NCBI GenBank assembly: GCA_964590315.1
Contig: CAZPVS010000001.1
Coordinates: 1-64,000, forward strand
Direction: 5' to 3'
DNA length: 64,000 bases
Origin: JALRHH01 sp964590315
GTDB lineage: Bacteria > Patescibacteriota > Saccharimonadia > Saccharimonadales > JALRHH01
Position numbers and translations under genes: made by a program. This document shows positions 34,249-43,395 of this stretch, one piece after another; positions within the stretch are counted from its first letter, which is position 1, and every line of letters starts with the position of its first letter. The notes under the pieces were generated by a model, which ran no database searches, had not been told where the DNA came from, and saw nothing but the letters and a program-made list of their open reading frames with translations.

Positions 34249-35608
34249 TTAGAGCGGGAAGTGCAACAGTTACTGTTGTTCCCGAGCCAACCGCGGAGTT
34301 CAACCAGATTCTGCCGCCGTGATCCTCGATGATCTTTTTGGTTACCCAGAGGCCAAGGCCGGTACCATGCGCCTGCACTTGGGTAGCATTACTTGCGCGA
34401 TAGTAACCTTCTAATACTTTCTCTTGTTCGTCAGGAGGTATGCCGATACCTTTGTCGGTCACCGTAGTGATGTACTCATTTGTGGGGGATTTACGGACCT
34501 GCAAGACAATCTCTGAATCGTTGGGACTGTACTTGATGGCATTGGCAATAATATTCATGAAGGCTCGCTTCAACGCGCCGACATCGGCTGTGGTATATGC
34601 CTGCTCCGCTCGATCACTCGTACGAATTGTTATATGTTTTTCGCCTGCCGCCAATTTTAGGGTTGAAGCCACTTGCTTAATAACAGCATGAATATCGACC
34701 GTGTCCTTTCGGAACTGGTGATTCTGTCCTCGCTCAAAAATAGACAAATCAAGGATTTCATTCACCGTTGCAAGGGAAGCTTCAGTACTTTGAAACATAT
34801 CCTGGAGAATTGATTTTTGGGTATCGGTCAATTTTGTATCTGCTTGCTGGAGTGACTGAATACCCCACAACATACCGGTCAACGGCGAACGTAGTTCGTG
34901 TGATGCGATTGATACGAACTGGTTTTTTAGTTGCAGGATCTCATGTTCTTTTGCCTGTATCTTAATGTCGCGCAGAATACCTGCTAACGGAATTGCAGCG
35001 AGGAGTAAGGGAACCAACGCATACGTGACGATCTCAAAATAGTAGGATGTGGCTTCTTTGAAGGTGCCGACCGCTCCGATTACCTGATTGGTTTGCACAT
35101 CATATACCGGTGTATAGGAAGCCGTCCATCGGCCAAATAAATCCGTTATTAAATAATCGTGTTGCGGTAGTGCTGTCTGGAAGGTGGAACGAAGCGCCTC
35201 AGAAGCCTCAACGTATTCCGAACCCGGCGCCACGTAGCCCTCGGCATCGGGGGTCTTCGAATCAGCTGCGATAACAATCTTACCATCACGAATGATAAAT
35301 AAATGGATCCGAGATAAGTCGTTATTCGTGTTATTGACTTGCTGGAGGCGTTGCTTAACCTTGCTGTATTCTGGCTTTGATACGTCATCGAGACTACCGG
35401 ACAATTTCTCAATATCGTCGATAGACATAGTATTTGAAATGGTTTGCGACCGACCGATAAGGTATTCCCGTTGCTGAATACTCCCCGTTACTCCTGCAAA
35501 CAGGGCGCTCGCGAACCCGGCGCCCACAATCAGCAATGCCACGACCGTCGTATAGCGCTTCGGCTTAAACACCGGCTTTAATCGTCCCAAACCCCCGTAC
35601 AGCTTCAT
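34175..35608 (-). CDS. Membrane sensor histidine kinase
   Basis: 477 residues. Two helices (RYTTVVALLIVGAGFASALF and TYALVPLLLAAIPLAGIL) enclose a Cache-like sensor domain of about 170 residues. HisKA has VSIASHELRSPLTGM, and the HATPase has NIIANAIKYSPND, DKGIGIPPDE and GTGLGLWVTKKI. It senses an outside signal and phosphorylates a receiver, probably the convergent one. The ATG at 35608 (MKLYGGLGR) is chosen over the longer frame. Confidence 0.9.
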   Translation of the reverse strand: MKLYGGLGRLKPVFKPKRYTTVVALLIVGAGFASALFAGVTGSIQQREYLIGRSQTISNTMSIDDIEKLSGSLDDVSKPEYSKVKQRLQQVNNTNNDLSRIHLFIIRDGKIVIAADSKTPDAEGYVAPGSEYVEASEALRSTFQTALPQHDYLITDLFGRWTASYTPVYDVQTNQVIGAVGTFKEATSYYFEIVTYALVPLLLAAIPLAGILRDIKIQAKEHEILQLKNQFVSIASHELRSPLTGMLWGIQSLQQADTKLTDTQKSILQDMFQSTEASLATVNEILDLSIFERGQNHQFRKDTVDIHAVIKQVASTLKLAAGEKHITIRTSDRAEQAYTTADVGALKRAFMNIIANAIKYSPNDSEIVLQVRKSPTNEYITTVTDKGIGIPPDEQEKVLEGYYRASNATQVQAHGTGLGLWVTKKIIEDHGGRIWLNSAVGSGTTVTVALPALITRQQPEESAGSKTPEVDSSLDTH

Positions 35609-35660
35609 TACTCTCAATATACCATAAGCACCATCTGTTAGTGGTGAGAAATAGCGAAGT

Positions 35661-36956
35661 TTACGGCGTGAAGGTTTTTCGGAGCCATTCGTCAAGACTA
35701 TTGCCACCCCCGGCAGTCAGACACAGAACGGTATCTCCTGCAGCGATATGGCGCTGAATAGAGGCTGCCAACTCATCGTTACAGGCAGCAGGTGTGGTGC
35801 GGGACTGCGTTTTATCGTTCAGCAGGTGCTTGAGGTCTGCGGGCTGTAGAAGGGATAGGGTGGTATCCTCGCGTGCCAGGTAACTTGGTACGATGTACAG
35901 ATGCTTTACACCTGTAAATAGGTCTGCTAATTCGTGCTTGATAAAATGTTGTCGCGTATTGTGTAAGCCTTCGTATATGACAACCAGATTATCTTGAGCG
36001 ACTTCGTGGCCGAGCTGCAAAGCACCGCGAATTTTTGGGACGGTATGTGCGTAATCACTGTATAATCCGGGAATAATTTTCTCGAAGCGGCGCGACACTC
36101 CCGGAAAATCATTGAGTATTTCAATCATTTTTTCTTCCGGTGCAGCGGTGAGATACTGACTGCTTTGTATGACTTCCCAGGCATTCTGCCGGTTTACAAG
36201 CCCGGGTAGCGATATAGCATCGTCGATTTCGGACGCAGTTTCGTCGAGCACCAATACTGTTTCGTCAGGAGTGATTCCAAGCCGATCCACATCTGCCTGC
36301 CACAGCACGGTTTGTTCGCTTTTTGCCAGGAATTCACGGAAGGCAGCATTATATTCCTCCCTGGTGGGATAGATATCCGGGTGATCCCAGTCAATGCCGG
36401 TAATGATACTCAATGCTGGCTGATAGGCAAGAAAATTGCGGTCAAACTCATCGGCCTCATAGATAAAATATTCTGAATCGGGGACATAGGTGCCCATTTC
36501 TGCAAAGGTTGTTTTGGCTGGCAGGAGGTAACTGATCGGAAGTTCTAATTTTTGTAGCAGCCATATCATCATTGCCGTCGTAGTTGTCTTGCCGTGCGTA
36601 CCGGCGATAGCGATTAGACGAAGCTGCTTATCATGCAGGATTTGGTTCAGGAGCTCATCACGCTTACTGTGCTTAATGGCTTGTTCGGCACAGAATTTGA
36701 GCTCTGGCGCATCGGGGTTTTCCATAGGCAGCGCCGAGGTGTATACAAGCCAGTCAATCGGTTTACGCGCATGGACGGCGGCAATCTCATCGTAGCCTTG
36801 ACCAATATGGATGTTGGTCACCCCATGGGCGATGAGGTACTGTATATAATTTGAATCCTGTTTATCTGAGCCGGAAACTTCGTATCCTGCTTGCTGTGCA
36901 ATTAACGCGAGCGGACCAATCCCCGTCCCACCAATGCCAGAAAAATAAATATGCAT
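35661..36956 (-). CDS. Mur ligase (UDP-N-acetylmuramate:L-alanine ligase type)
   Basis: 431 residues. FSGIGGTGIGPLALIAQQAG with GSDK is the MurC/Mpl N-terminal domain, AIAGTHGKTTTTAMMIWLL the ATP site, and EADEFDRNFL the central motif. VSRRFEKI and DYAHTVPKIRGAL mark the C-terminal domain. It adds an amino acid (MurC) or recycled peptide (Mpl) to UDP-MurNAc; the lack of the rest of the mur cluster leaves this open. ATG at 36956 (MHIYFSG). Confidence 0.85.
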   Translation of the reverse strand: MHIYFSGIGGTGIGPLALIAQQAGYEVSGSDKQDSNYIQYLIAHGVTNIHIGQGYDEIAAVHARKPIDWLVYTSALPMENPDAPELKFCAEQAIKHSKRDELLNQILHDKQLRLIAIAGTHGKTTTTAMMIWLLQKLELPISYLLPAKTTFAEMGTYVPDSEYFIYEADEFDRNFLAYQPALSIITGIDWDHPDIYPTREEYNAAFREFLAKSEQTVLWQADVDRLGITPDETVLVLDETASEIDDAISLPGLVNRQNAWEVIQSSQYLTAAPEEKMIEILNDFPGVSRRFEKIIPGLYSDYAHTVPKIRGALQLGHEVAQDNLVVIYEGLHNTRQHFIKHELADLFTGVKHLYIVPSYLAREDTTLSLLQPADLKHLLNDKTQSRTTPAACNDELAASIQRHIAAGDTVLCLTAGGGNSLDEWLRKTFTP

Positions 36957-37060
36957 ACTGTCAGTATAGGGTTGAACGTAAAAAGTAGAAAGCACTGCAC
37001 GATATCTTTTAACTTATTGCCACCGGTGGTACACTGAAGAAAAGATAAAACATAAAGACG

Positions 37061-38269
37061 ATGCTCAAAACAGTAATTAAAAAAATTCTCAAACGTAATC
37101 ATTTCTGGCGCGATGTCGGGTTTGATGAGTTGAGTGAACTATATGTCAGCAATATGCTTCGAAGTGTTGCACTGACTATCTTTATGGTTTTTGTACCGTT
37201 CTTTTTGTATCAGGAAGGCTATCGTCCAAGTGAGATATTTGCTCTGTTTGGGTTCTTTTTTGTCGCGCGGGTTGCGAGCGATATTGGTGCTGCATATGTG
37301 GTGGCCAGGTACGGCCCAAAGCACACCATGATAATTAGCTGTATCCTCCAGATTATCAGCGCCGGGTTCCTTTTGTCTGTGCCGACCTATCACTGGAATA
37401 TACTGGTGATTGCGTTGCCGTGGGGTGCGTCAGCTAGTTTCTTCTTCATTGCGTACCACGTGGTGTTTTCTAAGATTAAACATACTGCCCGCGCGGGTGC
37501 GGAACTCGGGCATATGCATACGTATGAGAAGATCGGTTTTTTGATTGGGCCGATGGTTGGCGGTATGATCGGCTCGGTGTTTGGGCCACAATACATCTTT
37601 CTGGCAGCAACCGCGCTCCTGTTCGCAAGTTTGTGGCCATTGTTCCAGACAAGCGAACCCGTTCAGACGCACCAGAAGTTAAACTTCTCAGGTTTACCAG
37701 TCAGTAAGATTAAACGCGATCTCTTTGCCTATGCCGCTATGGGCGTGGAGAATAGCCTATGTATTAATGCGTGGGCATTGTATGTGTCGGTATTCGTTCT
37801 GACGGGAGCAGTGTACGCCCAATTAGGTGCTTTAAGCGCGATTGCAGTGCTTGTATCAATACTGTCGGCCAAATTCATTGGTCATCTATCGGACACGAGC
37901 TACGCCCGTCGTATTCTCAGGGCTGGCGCAGTATTAAATGCTCTGAGTTATGTGGTACGTCCCTTTGTGACAACTGTGGCTGGCGTATTTGCGGTTAATA
38001 GCTTCAACGAAGCAGTCACGGCAGCCTATCGCATGCCATTCACCAAGGGCATGTACGCAGCGGCAGACGACCTACCAGGGTTCCGCATTGTCTACTTGGC
38101 ATCATTAGAGGCAGTCGGCAGTGTTTCAAAGGCCACGGCATGGTTCATGCTCGCATTACTTGCCAGTACTTTTGAACTGAAACTAGTGCTGTTCGTGAGC
38201 TTTGCGATAGCGGGCATCGCATCGCTTGGCATTATTAAGGAACGCTTTGCGGTATATAACCAGGCATAG
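37061..38269 (+). CDS. MFS transporter
   Basis: 402 residues with about 12 helices. The central loop (TSEPVQTHQKLNFSGLP) separates two six-helix halves. The loop 2-3 motif is replaced by YGPKHTMIISC. Substrate unknown. It is preceded by GGTACACT and an AAGATAAAACATAAAG leader similar to that before 28558, and followed 4 nt later by the next gene. Confidence 0.88.
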   Translation: MLKTVIKKILKRNHFWRDVGFDELSELYVSNMLRSVALTIFMVFVPFFLYQEGYRPSEIFALFGFFFVARVASDIGAAYVVARYGPKHTMIISCILQIISAGFLLSVPTYHWNILVIALPWGASASFFFIAYHVVFSKIKHTARAGAELGHMHTYEKIGFLIGPMVGGMIGSVFGPQYIFLAATALLFASLWPLFQTSEPVQTHQKLNFSGLPVSKIKRDLFAYAAMGVENSLCINAWALYVSVFVLTGAVYAQLGALSAIAVLVSILSAKFIGHLSDTSYARRILRAGAVLNALSYVVRPFVTTVAGVFAVNSFNEAVTAAYRMPFTKGMYAAADDLPGFRIVYLASLEAVGSVSKATAWFMLALLASTFELKLVLFVSFAIAGIASLGIIKERFAVYNQA

Positions 38270-38272
38270 ATT

Positions 38273-38881
38273 ATGCATAAAAAACACCTATATCGTCTCC
38301 TCAAGCTCCTCCGAAAACTCAGTATCTGGTATTTTGTAATCGCGATTGGCATCAGTGGTGCGCTGTTCATCACAGCGTATCGTCATAATAATCTCCGTTC
38401 TGTAGAGCTCCGTGCGGCGGTGATGAAAGCCGACGAGCAAAACGGTGATGTAGAAGCTGCCTTACGAGAGCTTCGAGAACACATCTATAGCCATATGCAC
38501 AGTGGTCTGGCGAATGAAGGGGGAGTGTACCCGCCTATACAACTGAAATATCGGTATGAACGTCTTGTCGCTGCTGAGAAGGAACGCGCTTCGGCAGCGA
38601 ACTCCCGGCTCGCAACTGAGGCACAGAATTACTGTGAACGGCTTATACCGCAGGGTGCTTCGCGCGGCCGAATTGACTGTATTCAGAACTATATGACATC
38701 TCGAGGCGCGGCCGAACGACCAATTCCTGATTCGCTCTATAAGTTTGATTTTGCAGCCCCAGTGTGGTCGCCAGACGTTGCTGGCTGGAGTTTAGTGGTC
38801 TTTATCATGACAATACTGGCATTATCACTCCGCGTAATAACAACCAGTTGGCTTCGGCATATGCTCCGACAGCATCAGTAG
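38273..38881 (+). CDS. Bitopic membrane protein, 202 residues
   Basis: Two helices (YFVIAIGISGALFITAYRH near the start, WSLVVFIMTILALSLRVITT near the end) hold an outer, charged, largely helical domain of about 125 residues with two cysteines in YCERLIP and RIDCIQNY. No family recognised. Co-transcribed with the MFS gene and ended by the terminator at 38900. Confidence 0.6.
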   Translation: MHKKHLYRLLKLLRKLSIWYFVIAIGISGALFITAYRHNNLRSVELRAAVMKADEQNGDVEAALRELREHIYSHMHSGLANEGGVYPPIQLKYRYERLVAAEKERASAANSRLATEAQNYCERLIPQGASRGRIDCIQNYMTSRGAAERPIPDSLYKFDFAAPVWSPDVAGWSLVVFIMTILALSLRVITTSWLRHMLRQHQ

Positions 38882-38899
38882 TAGGATTATCACTATATA

Positions 38900-38928
38900 A
38901 AAAACACCCCGTTTCCGGGGTGTTTTTC
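38900..38928. terminator. Bidirectional terminator
   Basis: ACACCCCG (38904-38911) pairs with CGGGGTGT (38916-38923), with an A-run before and a T-run after. It separates two convergent genes. Confidence 0.9.
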
Positions 38929-38953
38929 GTGATGATACTCTACCTAATAGATA

Positions 38954-39625
38954 CTATCGACGATTGGTGTTTGTCGTTGGAGTAGTGTTGTTCGTATTGG
39001 TTGGAGTTTGTGTCTGAGTTTCTGCATCTGCGGCAGGTGTCGTCTCAGTATTGGTTGTTTGGCCTGCGGTGTCACACTTCTGCTCGCCAGGATTAGCTTC
39101 TTTGTACTTCTTGACTGCTTCGGCAACTTGTCCGTCGTCCTTAAGGTTTTCCCAGAAGATAATTTGCTCGCGGTTGATAACCATCTTGTCTTGTGGGCCA
39201 TGGAGCTCACAACCAAGCTTCACCAACGAGATGTCATTTGCGGTATTTGTGTTAGCCTGGTTTGGCTGAACCTGTTGGTTAACGCGCAAGTAGTAGATGT
39301 TCGACATGCTCAAATACTTTGTATTGAGATCGTTAATATCGCCGAAGTACACTTGGCCGCCATTTAAGAAAACTGCTTGCAGCTTGCTCTTATCGACGTA
39401 ACTTGCTTCTGACTTGGTACTCCCTAGTGCGAGGAAGCTTGCAACTGCGATCACAAGGATTGCTACGCAGAAGAGTAATGCTACCTGCGCCATGCGCATA
39501 CCACTCAATAAGTTAACTTTATTTTTTGATTTTGCAGCGTGAACTGCTGGTGCTGGAGCTGCAGATTGTTGCACTGGCTGTCCAGTTGGCTGACCTTGGC
39601 TACCGCCACGATTCATCCATTCCAT
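38954..39625 (-). CDS. Single-helix membrane protein with Thr/Asn-rich tail
   Basis: 223 residues: Gln/Ala/Pro-rich N-terminus, one helix (AQVALLFCVAILVIAVASFL), an outer domain of about 120 residues (SKLQAVFLNGGQVYFGDIND, YLRVNQQVQ) and a tail of Thr, Asn and Gln. The outer domain pattern of paired short strands is seen in several Saccharibacteria envelope proteins. Function unknown. Confidence 0.65.
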   Translation of the reverse strand: MEWMNRGGSQGQPTGQPVQQSAAPAPAVHAAKSKNKVNLLSGMRMAQVALLFCVAILVIAVASFLALGSTKSEASYVDKSKLQAVFLNGGQVYFGDINDLNTKYLSMSNIYYLRVNQQVQPNQANTNTANDISLVKLGCELHGPQDKMVINREQIIFWENLKDDGQVAEAVKKYKEANPGEQKCDTAGQTTNTETTPAADAETQTQTPTNTNNTTPTTNTNRR

Positions 39626-39789
39626 ATAAAATCCACCTTTCGTTATGTAACGGTAGTGTAATGCATAAGCACTGTCCTGTGCAATGACTTTACCTGTGGA
39701 TGAAATGGAATATTGCGAAGAGTTATGGTGTTTTATTTTTTTAACAGGGGTAGTAGGGGTCTGTAAGGAGTTAATTTTGTACGAAACCT

Positions 39790-39820
39790 GTTGACAAGAT
39801 AAAACACCCCAGAGTATGTT
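39790..39820 (+). promoter_or_regulatory. Strong promoter of the 65-residue protein
   Basis: TTGACA at 39791-39796 and TATGTT 18 nt later. The coding start lies about 40 nt downstream. Confidence 0.6.
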
Positions 39821-39859
39821 AGGAGGTACAACAGTTAATGTAAGAGAGGGAATCTACAT

Positions 39860-40057
39860 ATGGCAGGTTACGAACACACGAACTCAAAAGGCGTTACTTA
39901 CCACCTAAACTCAAAGAACGTTGTTCTTCGTGGTGGCAAGGAACAAACAATCTACTACTTCAGCAAGGACAAGCGCCCAGAAGCAACTGACCTTCCTGCA
40001 GGTTTTGTAGTTAACGAAAACCCACGTAACGGTTTCCTTACCGTTAAGCGCGGCTAG
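39860..40057 (+). CDS. Small conserved-looking basic protein, 65 residues
   Basis: A compact protein predicted as all-strand: GVTYHLNSKNVVLRGGKEQT, YYFSKDKRPEAT, LPAGFVVNENPRNGF. It is encoded alone between a strong promoter and a strong terminator, and its codons are unusually uniform (AAG, GTT, CGT/CGC), which points to high expression. Similar 60-70 residue proteins occur widely in Saccharibacteria, as I recall; function unknown. Could bind nucleic acid. Confidence 0.75.
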   Translation: MAGYEHTNSKGVTYHLNSKNVVLRGGKEQTIYYFSKDKRPEATDLPAGFVVNENPRNGFLTVKRG

Positions 40058-40080
40058 TAGTTAGAAGCAATAGTTTTCAG

Positions 40081-40112
40081 AAAACACCTCGGCATAGCCC
40101 GAGGTGTTTTTG
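40081..40112 (+). terminator. Terminator of the 65-residue protein gene
   Basis: AACACCTCGG (40083-40092) pairs with CCGAGGTGTT (40099-40108), followed by TTTT. Confidence 0.92.
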
Positions 40113-40299
40113 ATGCGATACTCATTATGAGGTCCATTTTTTACATTCGGCATTACTAACCACTCCATCTAATTACAACTCATATGGGCAACGTATAACA
40201 TAACCCTCATAGCCACATTGTTCTACAAATATTGGACTCTTTCTCCACCCTCAGTACGTTAGTTGCCGAGAAGCTGCAGAGTCTGTTACGCTGAATGAT

Positions 40300-41058
40300 A
40301 TGAAGAAACCTATTGTGCGGGTGACCAACCTTGTAAAACGCTACGGTGATAAAGCCGTTGTTGACGGCATTTCTTTTGAAGTGCAACGAGGCGAAGTATT
40401 CGGTATCCTTGGCCCAAATGGTGCTGGCAAGACGACCACCCTGGAAATGCTTGAAACAATGCGACCGATTGACGGCGGAGCTGCTGTTATTGATGGGTTT
40501 AATGTGGCTGAAAATCCTGACAAGATCAAATCTCTTATTGGGGTACAGCCGCAAACTCCATCATTTGAAGAAAAGACCAAGCTAATTGAGCTAATTGAGT
40601 TTTTTGCCGCGGCCTACGGTGAACGAGTTGATCCAATGAAATTCCTGGAAGATGTCCACCTGGCAGAGAAAGCCCAGAGTTATCCCGAACAATTGTCGGG
40701 TGGCCAGCGACAACGCTTCTCGATAGCAGCAGCGCTTGTTCATGGCCCCAAAGTGTTCTTTCTGGATGAACCGACGACCGGCCTTGACCCACAAGCCCGA
40801 CGTAATCTGTGGGACTTGGTGCGAGAGGTCCGTGATCGTGGCGTCACGGTCATTATGACCACTCATTACATGGATGAAGCGGAACTTTTGTGTGACCGTG
40901 TGGCGGTGATGGATAATGGCAAGATAATCGCGCTGGATACACCCAAGAAACTAGTGAAGGATCTGCTTGCTCGCGGTTTCAAGAAGGCCCAACACGTCGA
41001 GCAGGCAAACCTCGAGGATGTGTTCATTGATCTGACCGGGAAGGCACTGAGAGACTAG
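40300..41058 (+). CDS. ABC transporter ATP-binding protein
   Basis: 252 residues. Walker A ILGPNGAGKTTTLEMLE, signature LSGGQRQRFSIAAAL, Walker B KVFFLDEPTTGLDP and H-loop TTHYMDEAE. The short C-terminal extension (ANLEDVFIDLTGKALRD) is typical of DrrA-like subunits of ABC-2 exporters. It pairs with the permease 2 nt downstream. A drug, lipid or polysaccharide exporter is likely; substrate unknown. Confidence 0.93.
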   Translation: MKKPIVRVTNLVKRYGDKAVVDGISFEVQRGEVFGILGPNGAGKTTTLEMLETMRPIDGGAAVIDGFNVAENPDKIKSLIGVQPQTPSFEEKTKLIELIEFFAAAYGERVDPMKFLEDVHLAEKAQSYPEQLSGGQRQRFSIAAALVHGPKVFFLDEPTTGLDPQARRNLWDLVREVRDRGVTVIMTTHYMDEAELLCDRVAVMDNGKIIALDTPKKLVKDLLARGFKKAQHVEQANLEDVFIDLTGKALRD

Positions 41059-41060
41059 AC

Positions 41061-42176
41061 ATGAATAATTTTAAAAAATCATTACTACCGGTTATAACGT
41101 TTGCCAAGATTGATATCAGGCGCTTATTCCGCGACCGTGTCGCAATTTTCTTTGTGTTTTTATTCCCATTCATTTTCTTGGTTATATTTGGCAGTATCTT
41201 CAGCGGTAATGACAACGTATCGTTCAAGGTCGCGCTTCTTAACGAGTCAAAGACAGAATTTGCCGAACAGTTTGCGCAGCAGCTCAAAAACAGCGAGGTG
41301 ATTAATGTTGACCCAGAAGTAACGGACATCACCCAAGCGCGCGAGAAGATGAATCGCGGGCAGTTACAGGCGACAATCACCTTGCCACCACAGTTTGGTG
41401 AGGTCAAGGACGGCAAATACCCTGTAGGCCAGGCTGAAGTCCTGTATGACCAGAACAATGAGCAGGGCGGCCGAACGCTTGCCTCTATATTGGAGGCAAT
41501 ATTTGGCGATATCAATAACAAGCTCGTACCGTATGAAGCACCGTTTGTGGTCAAAGCCGAATCAACTGCTACCAAAGGCTTAACACAGTTTGACTACACG
41601 TTCTCAGGTATCCTTGGCTTTACTTTGTTGTCTCTTGGTATATTTGGCCCCACTACGGTGTTTCCACGTCTCAAGCAGCGGGGCGTCTTGCGCCGCTATC
41701 ACTCAACAACCCTGAAGGTGTGGCAGTACTTTGTCGGCAACGTGCTCTCCAACGCCTTTGTGGGCTTACTGGCAGTGGCCTTTATGTTCGGTGGTGCACT
41801 CATGCTCTTTGACCTTAATATGCGTGGGAGTTATGCCAACCTTATCTTCATTGTCATACTGGGGACGGTCATGTTATTTGGCATCGGCTTGGCGCTCGGT
41901 GGTTGGGCCAAGAACGAGAATCAGGCCGCACCGCTTGCCCAGTTAGTTACGCTGCCCATGATGTTCCTTTCTGGAGTATTTTTCCCGACGTTCTTAATGC
42001 CCAAGCTGCTCCAGGAAATTACGCAATTTATTCCGCTAACTGCGGTGGTTGACGCGGTGCGACTGACGATTACCGAGAACGCCAGTCTTGTCGATATTGG
42101 TCCGCAAATCGGTGTCATGGCAGGCTGGACAGTCATCGTGTATATCATCGCCTTCAAAGTCTTCCGCTGGGAGTAA
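41061..42176 (+). CDS. ABC-2 family permease
   Basis: 371 residues. One N-terminal helix (VAIFFVFLFPFIFLVIFGSI), an outer domain of about 145 residues, then five helices, with the ABC-2 motif LAQLVTLPMMFLSGVFFPTF. It forms an exporter with the preceding ATPase. Confidence 0.92.
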   Translation: MNNFKKSLLPVITFAKIDIRRLFRDRVAIFFVFLFPFIFLVIFGSIFSGNDNVSFKVALLNESKTEFAEQFAQQLKNSEVINVDPEVTDITQAREKMNRGQLQATITLPPQFGEVKDGKYPVGQAEVLYDQNNEQGGRTLASILEAIFGDINNKLVPYEAPFVVKAESTATKGLTQFDYTFSGILGFTLLSLGIFGPTTVFPRLKQRGVLRRYHSTTLKVWQYFVGNVLSNAFVGLLAVAFMFGGALMLFDLNMRGSYANLIFIVILGTVMLFGIGLALGGWAKNENQAAPLAQLVTLPMMFLSGVFFPTFLMPKLLQEITQFIPLTAVVDAVRLTITENASLVDIGPQIGVMAGWTVIVYIIAFKVFRWE

Positions 42177-42182
42177 ACAGCC

Positions 42183-42211
42183 TTGATAAAATAACACAAG
42201 CGTGTTATAAT
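42183..42211 (+). promoter_or_regulatory. Consensus promoter of a leaderless gene
   Basis: TTGATA (42183-42188), 17-nt spacer, TATAAT (42206-42211). The ATG at 42220 lies 8 nt after the -10 box, so the transcript should begin at or next to the start codon. Confidence 0.85.
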
Positions 42212-42219
42212 AGTACTAT

Positions 42220-42573
42220 ATGACATCACCAGAAAACCCTATTGAAACAGAAGAATTACCCGTCAGCCCAACGGCACAAGATATACTGCACGAAGTCCAT
42301 AACGCGCCGTACCGCTCGACGCTTCGTAAGCTCGGAGGCCGGTCTTTGTTTCATGCGGTACGTTCTGGTGAAATCACCCCAGAAGAGCAAACCGTAATTA
42401 TGGATGAAATCAACGCAAAACGCGCACTACTCACCACACCAGCTGCCCAATTAGCTCACAATGCTTCCAGAGAAACCACCCCCGCTGACGATTGGTCACC
42501 AACCGCGGGCCTGACCAACGCTGGTGTTGAGCGAGAACGAGACTGGTTTGAGCGAGCATACAAGGACGACTAA
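42220..42573 (+). CDS. Uncharacterised protein, 117 residues
   Basis: Soluble, helical, acidic protein. The middle YRSTLRKLGGRSLFHAVRSG with EITPEEQTVIMDEINAKRAL looks like a small helical bundle. No family recognised. First gene of a leaderless transcript running into the next two genes (3 nt then an 8-nt overlap). Confidence 0.6.
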   Translation: MTSPENPIETEELPVSPTAQDILHEVHNAPYRSTLRKLGGRSLFHAVRSGEITPEEQTVIMDEINAKRALLTTPAAQLAHNASRETTPADDWSPTAGLTNAGVERERDWFERAYKDD

Positions 42574-42576
42574 GCA

Positions 42577-43395
42577 ATGACAGAACGCCATGGTCCTGAT
42601 ATTGGGCAGATGCCCTTACCGGATATGCCTCATCCAGCAATTACGTTTGACAGCTTACGAGCCCGTAATTCATTTGCAAAGGCAGCTACTCCTGAATTTT
42701 ATGGCCTGAACATCGAGGGCTACGCAGATGTGACCGAGGCTCAGATTAACTATGTCACACCGCAGCTTCTTCATGACTCTTTGATTGGTGTTCCCCGAAC
42801 CAGCCCGTATAGTGCATACTACCGAAATCCGGAGACACGACAGTCACTGTGGATTGCGGTGACACCAGGAGAGTTTAAACACCTTGGCGGCAATATTGTC
42901 ACGTTAGGCAATCGAGTGATGAGCCAGGTATCAGGGAGTCGGTCACCCCGTTTAGATTTCACGGCTGATAGAGCAGCTGCAGTGCGCGGGGGTATGAAGG
43001 CAGTCGAACGCGAGAAGAACACTCTTGAGACGTATCGCGATAAAACACTTTCCTCGCAGCATGCCACCGTCAAATGGCTTGCGCATGCGGCCAATAGTCC
43101 TGGGTACGCCTGGAAACAGGGTATTGATCTTCGGCTGACTATGACTACTGTCAGGAGTTTTGTGTTTGCTGACATGCTCACGGCTATGAGCGAATCGCAG
43201 GGCTGGAGCCCTGAGAAGACGCAGGGCGTTCAGCGTGTGATAGATTATCGCCTGTTTTTCGACAGGCAGCGGAATCGACATATCGGTAACTGGAAACAGA
43301 TGCTCGGATTGGCAGATGAATATCTCGCTTATAAAACCGCGCTCTACAATGAGAAAATTTGGAAAGCAGGAAAATTTTTAAGTTCTCATGAGTAA
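42577..43395 (+). CDS. Uncharacterised protein, 272 residues
   Basis: Soluble, with no signal peptide and no motif I can name. The middle (TPGEFKHLGGNIVTLGNRVM) is mixed and the end (RNRHIGNWKQMLGLADEYLA) helical. It overlaps the start of the Dus gene by 8 nt, so it is co-translated with it. Confidence 0.6.
   Translation: MTERHGPDIGQMPLPDMPHPAITFDSLRARNSFAKAATPEFYGLNIEGYADVTEAQINYVTPQLLHDSLIGVPRTSPYSAYYRNPETRQSLWIAVTPGEFKHLGGNIVTLGNRVMSQVSGSRSPRLDFTADRAAAVRGGMKAVEREKNTLETYRDKTLSSQHATVKWLAHAANSPGYAWKQGIDLRLTMTTVRSFVFADMLTAMSESQGWSPEKTQGVQRVIDYRLFFDRQRNRHIGNWKQMLGLADEYLAYKTALYNEKIWKAGKFLSSHE

Noticed and set aside
42220..43395. Part of the ABC exporter operon
   Set aside because: A consensus promoter lies between the permease and these genes, and their products are soluble unknowns coupled to the Dus gene instead.
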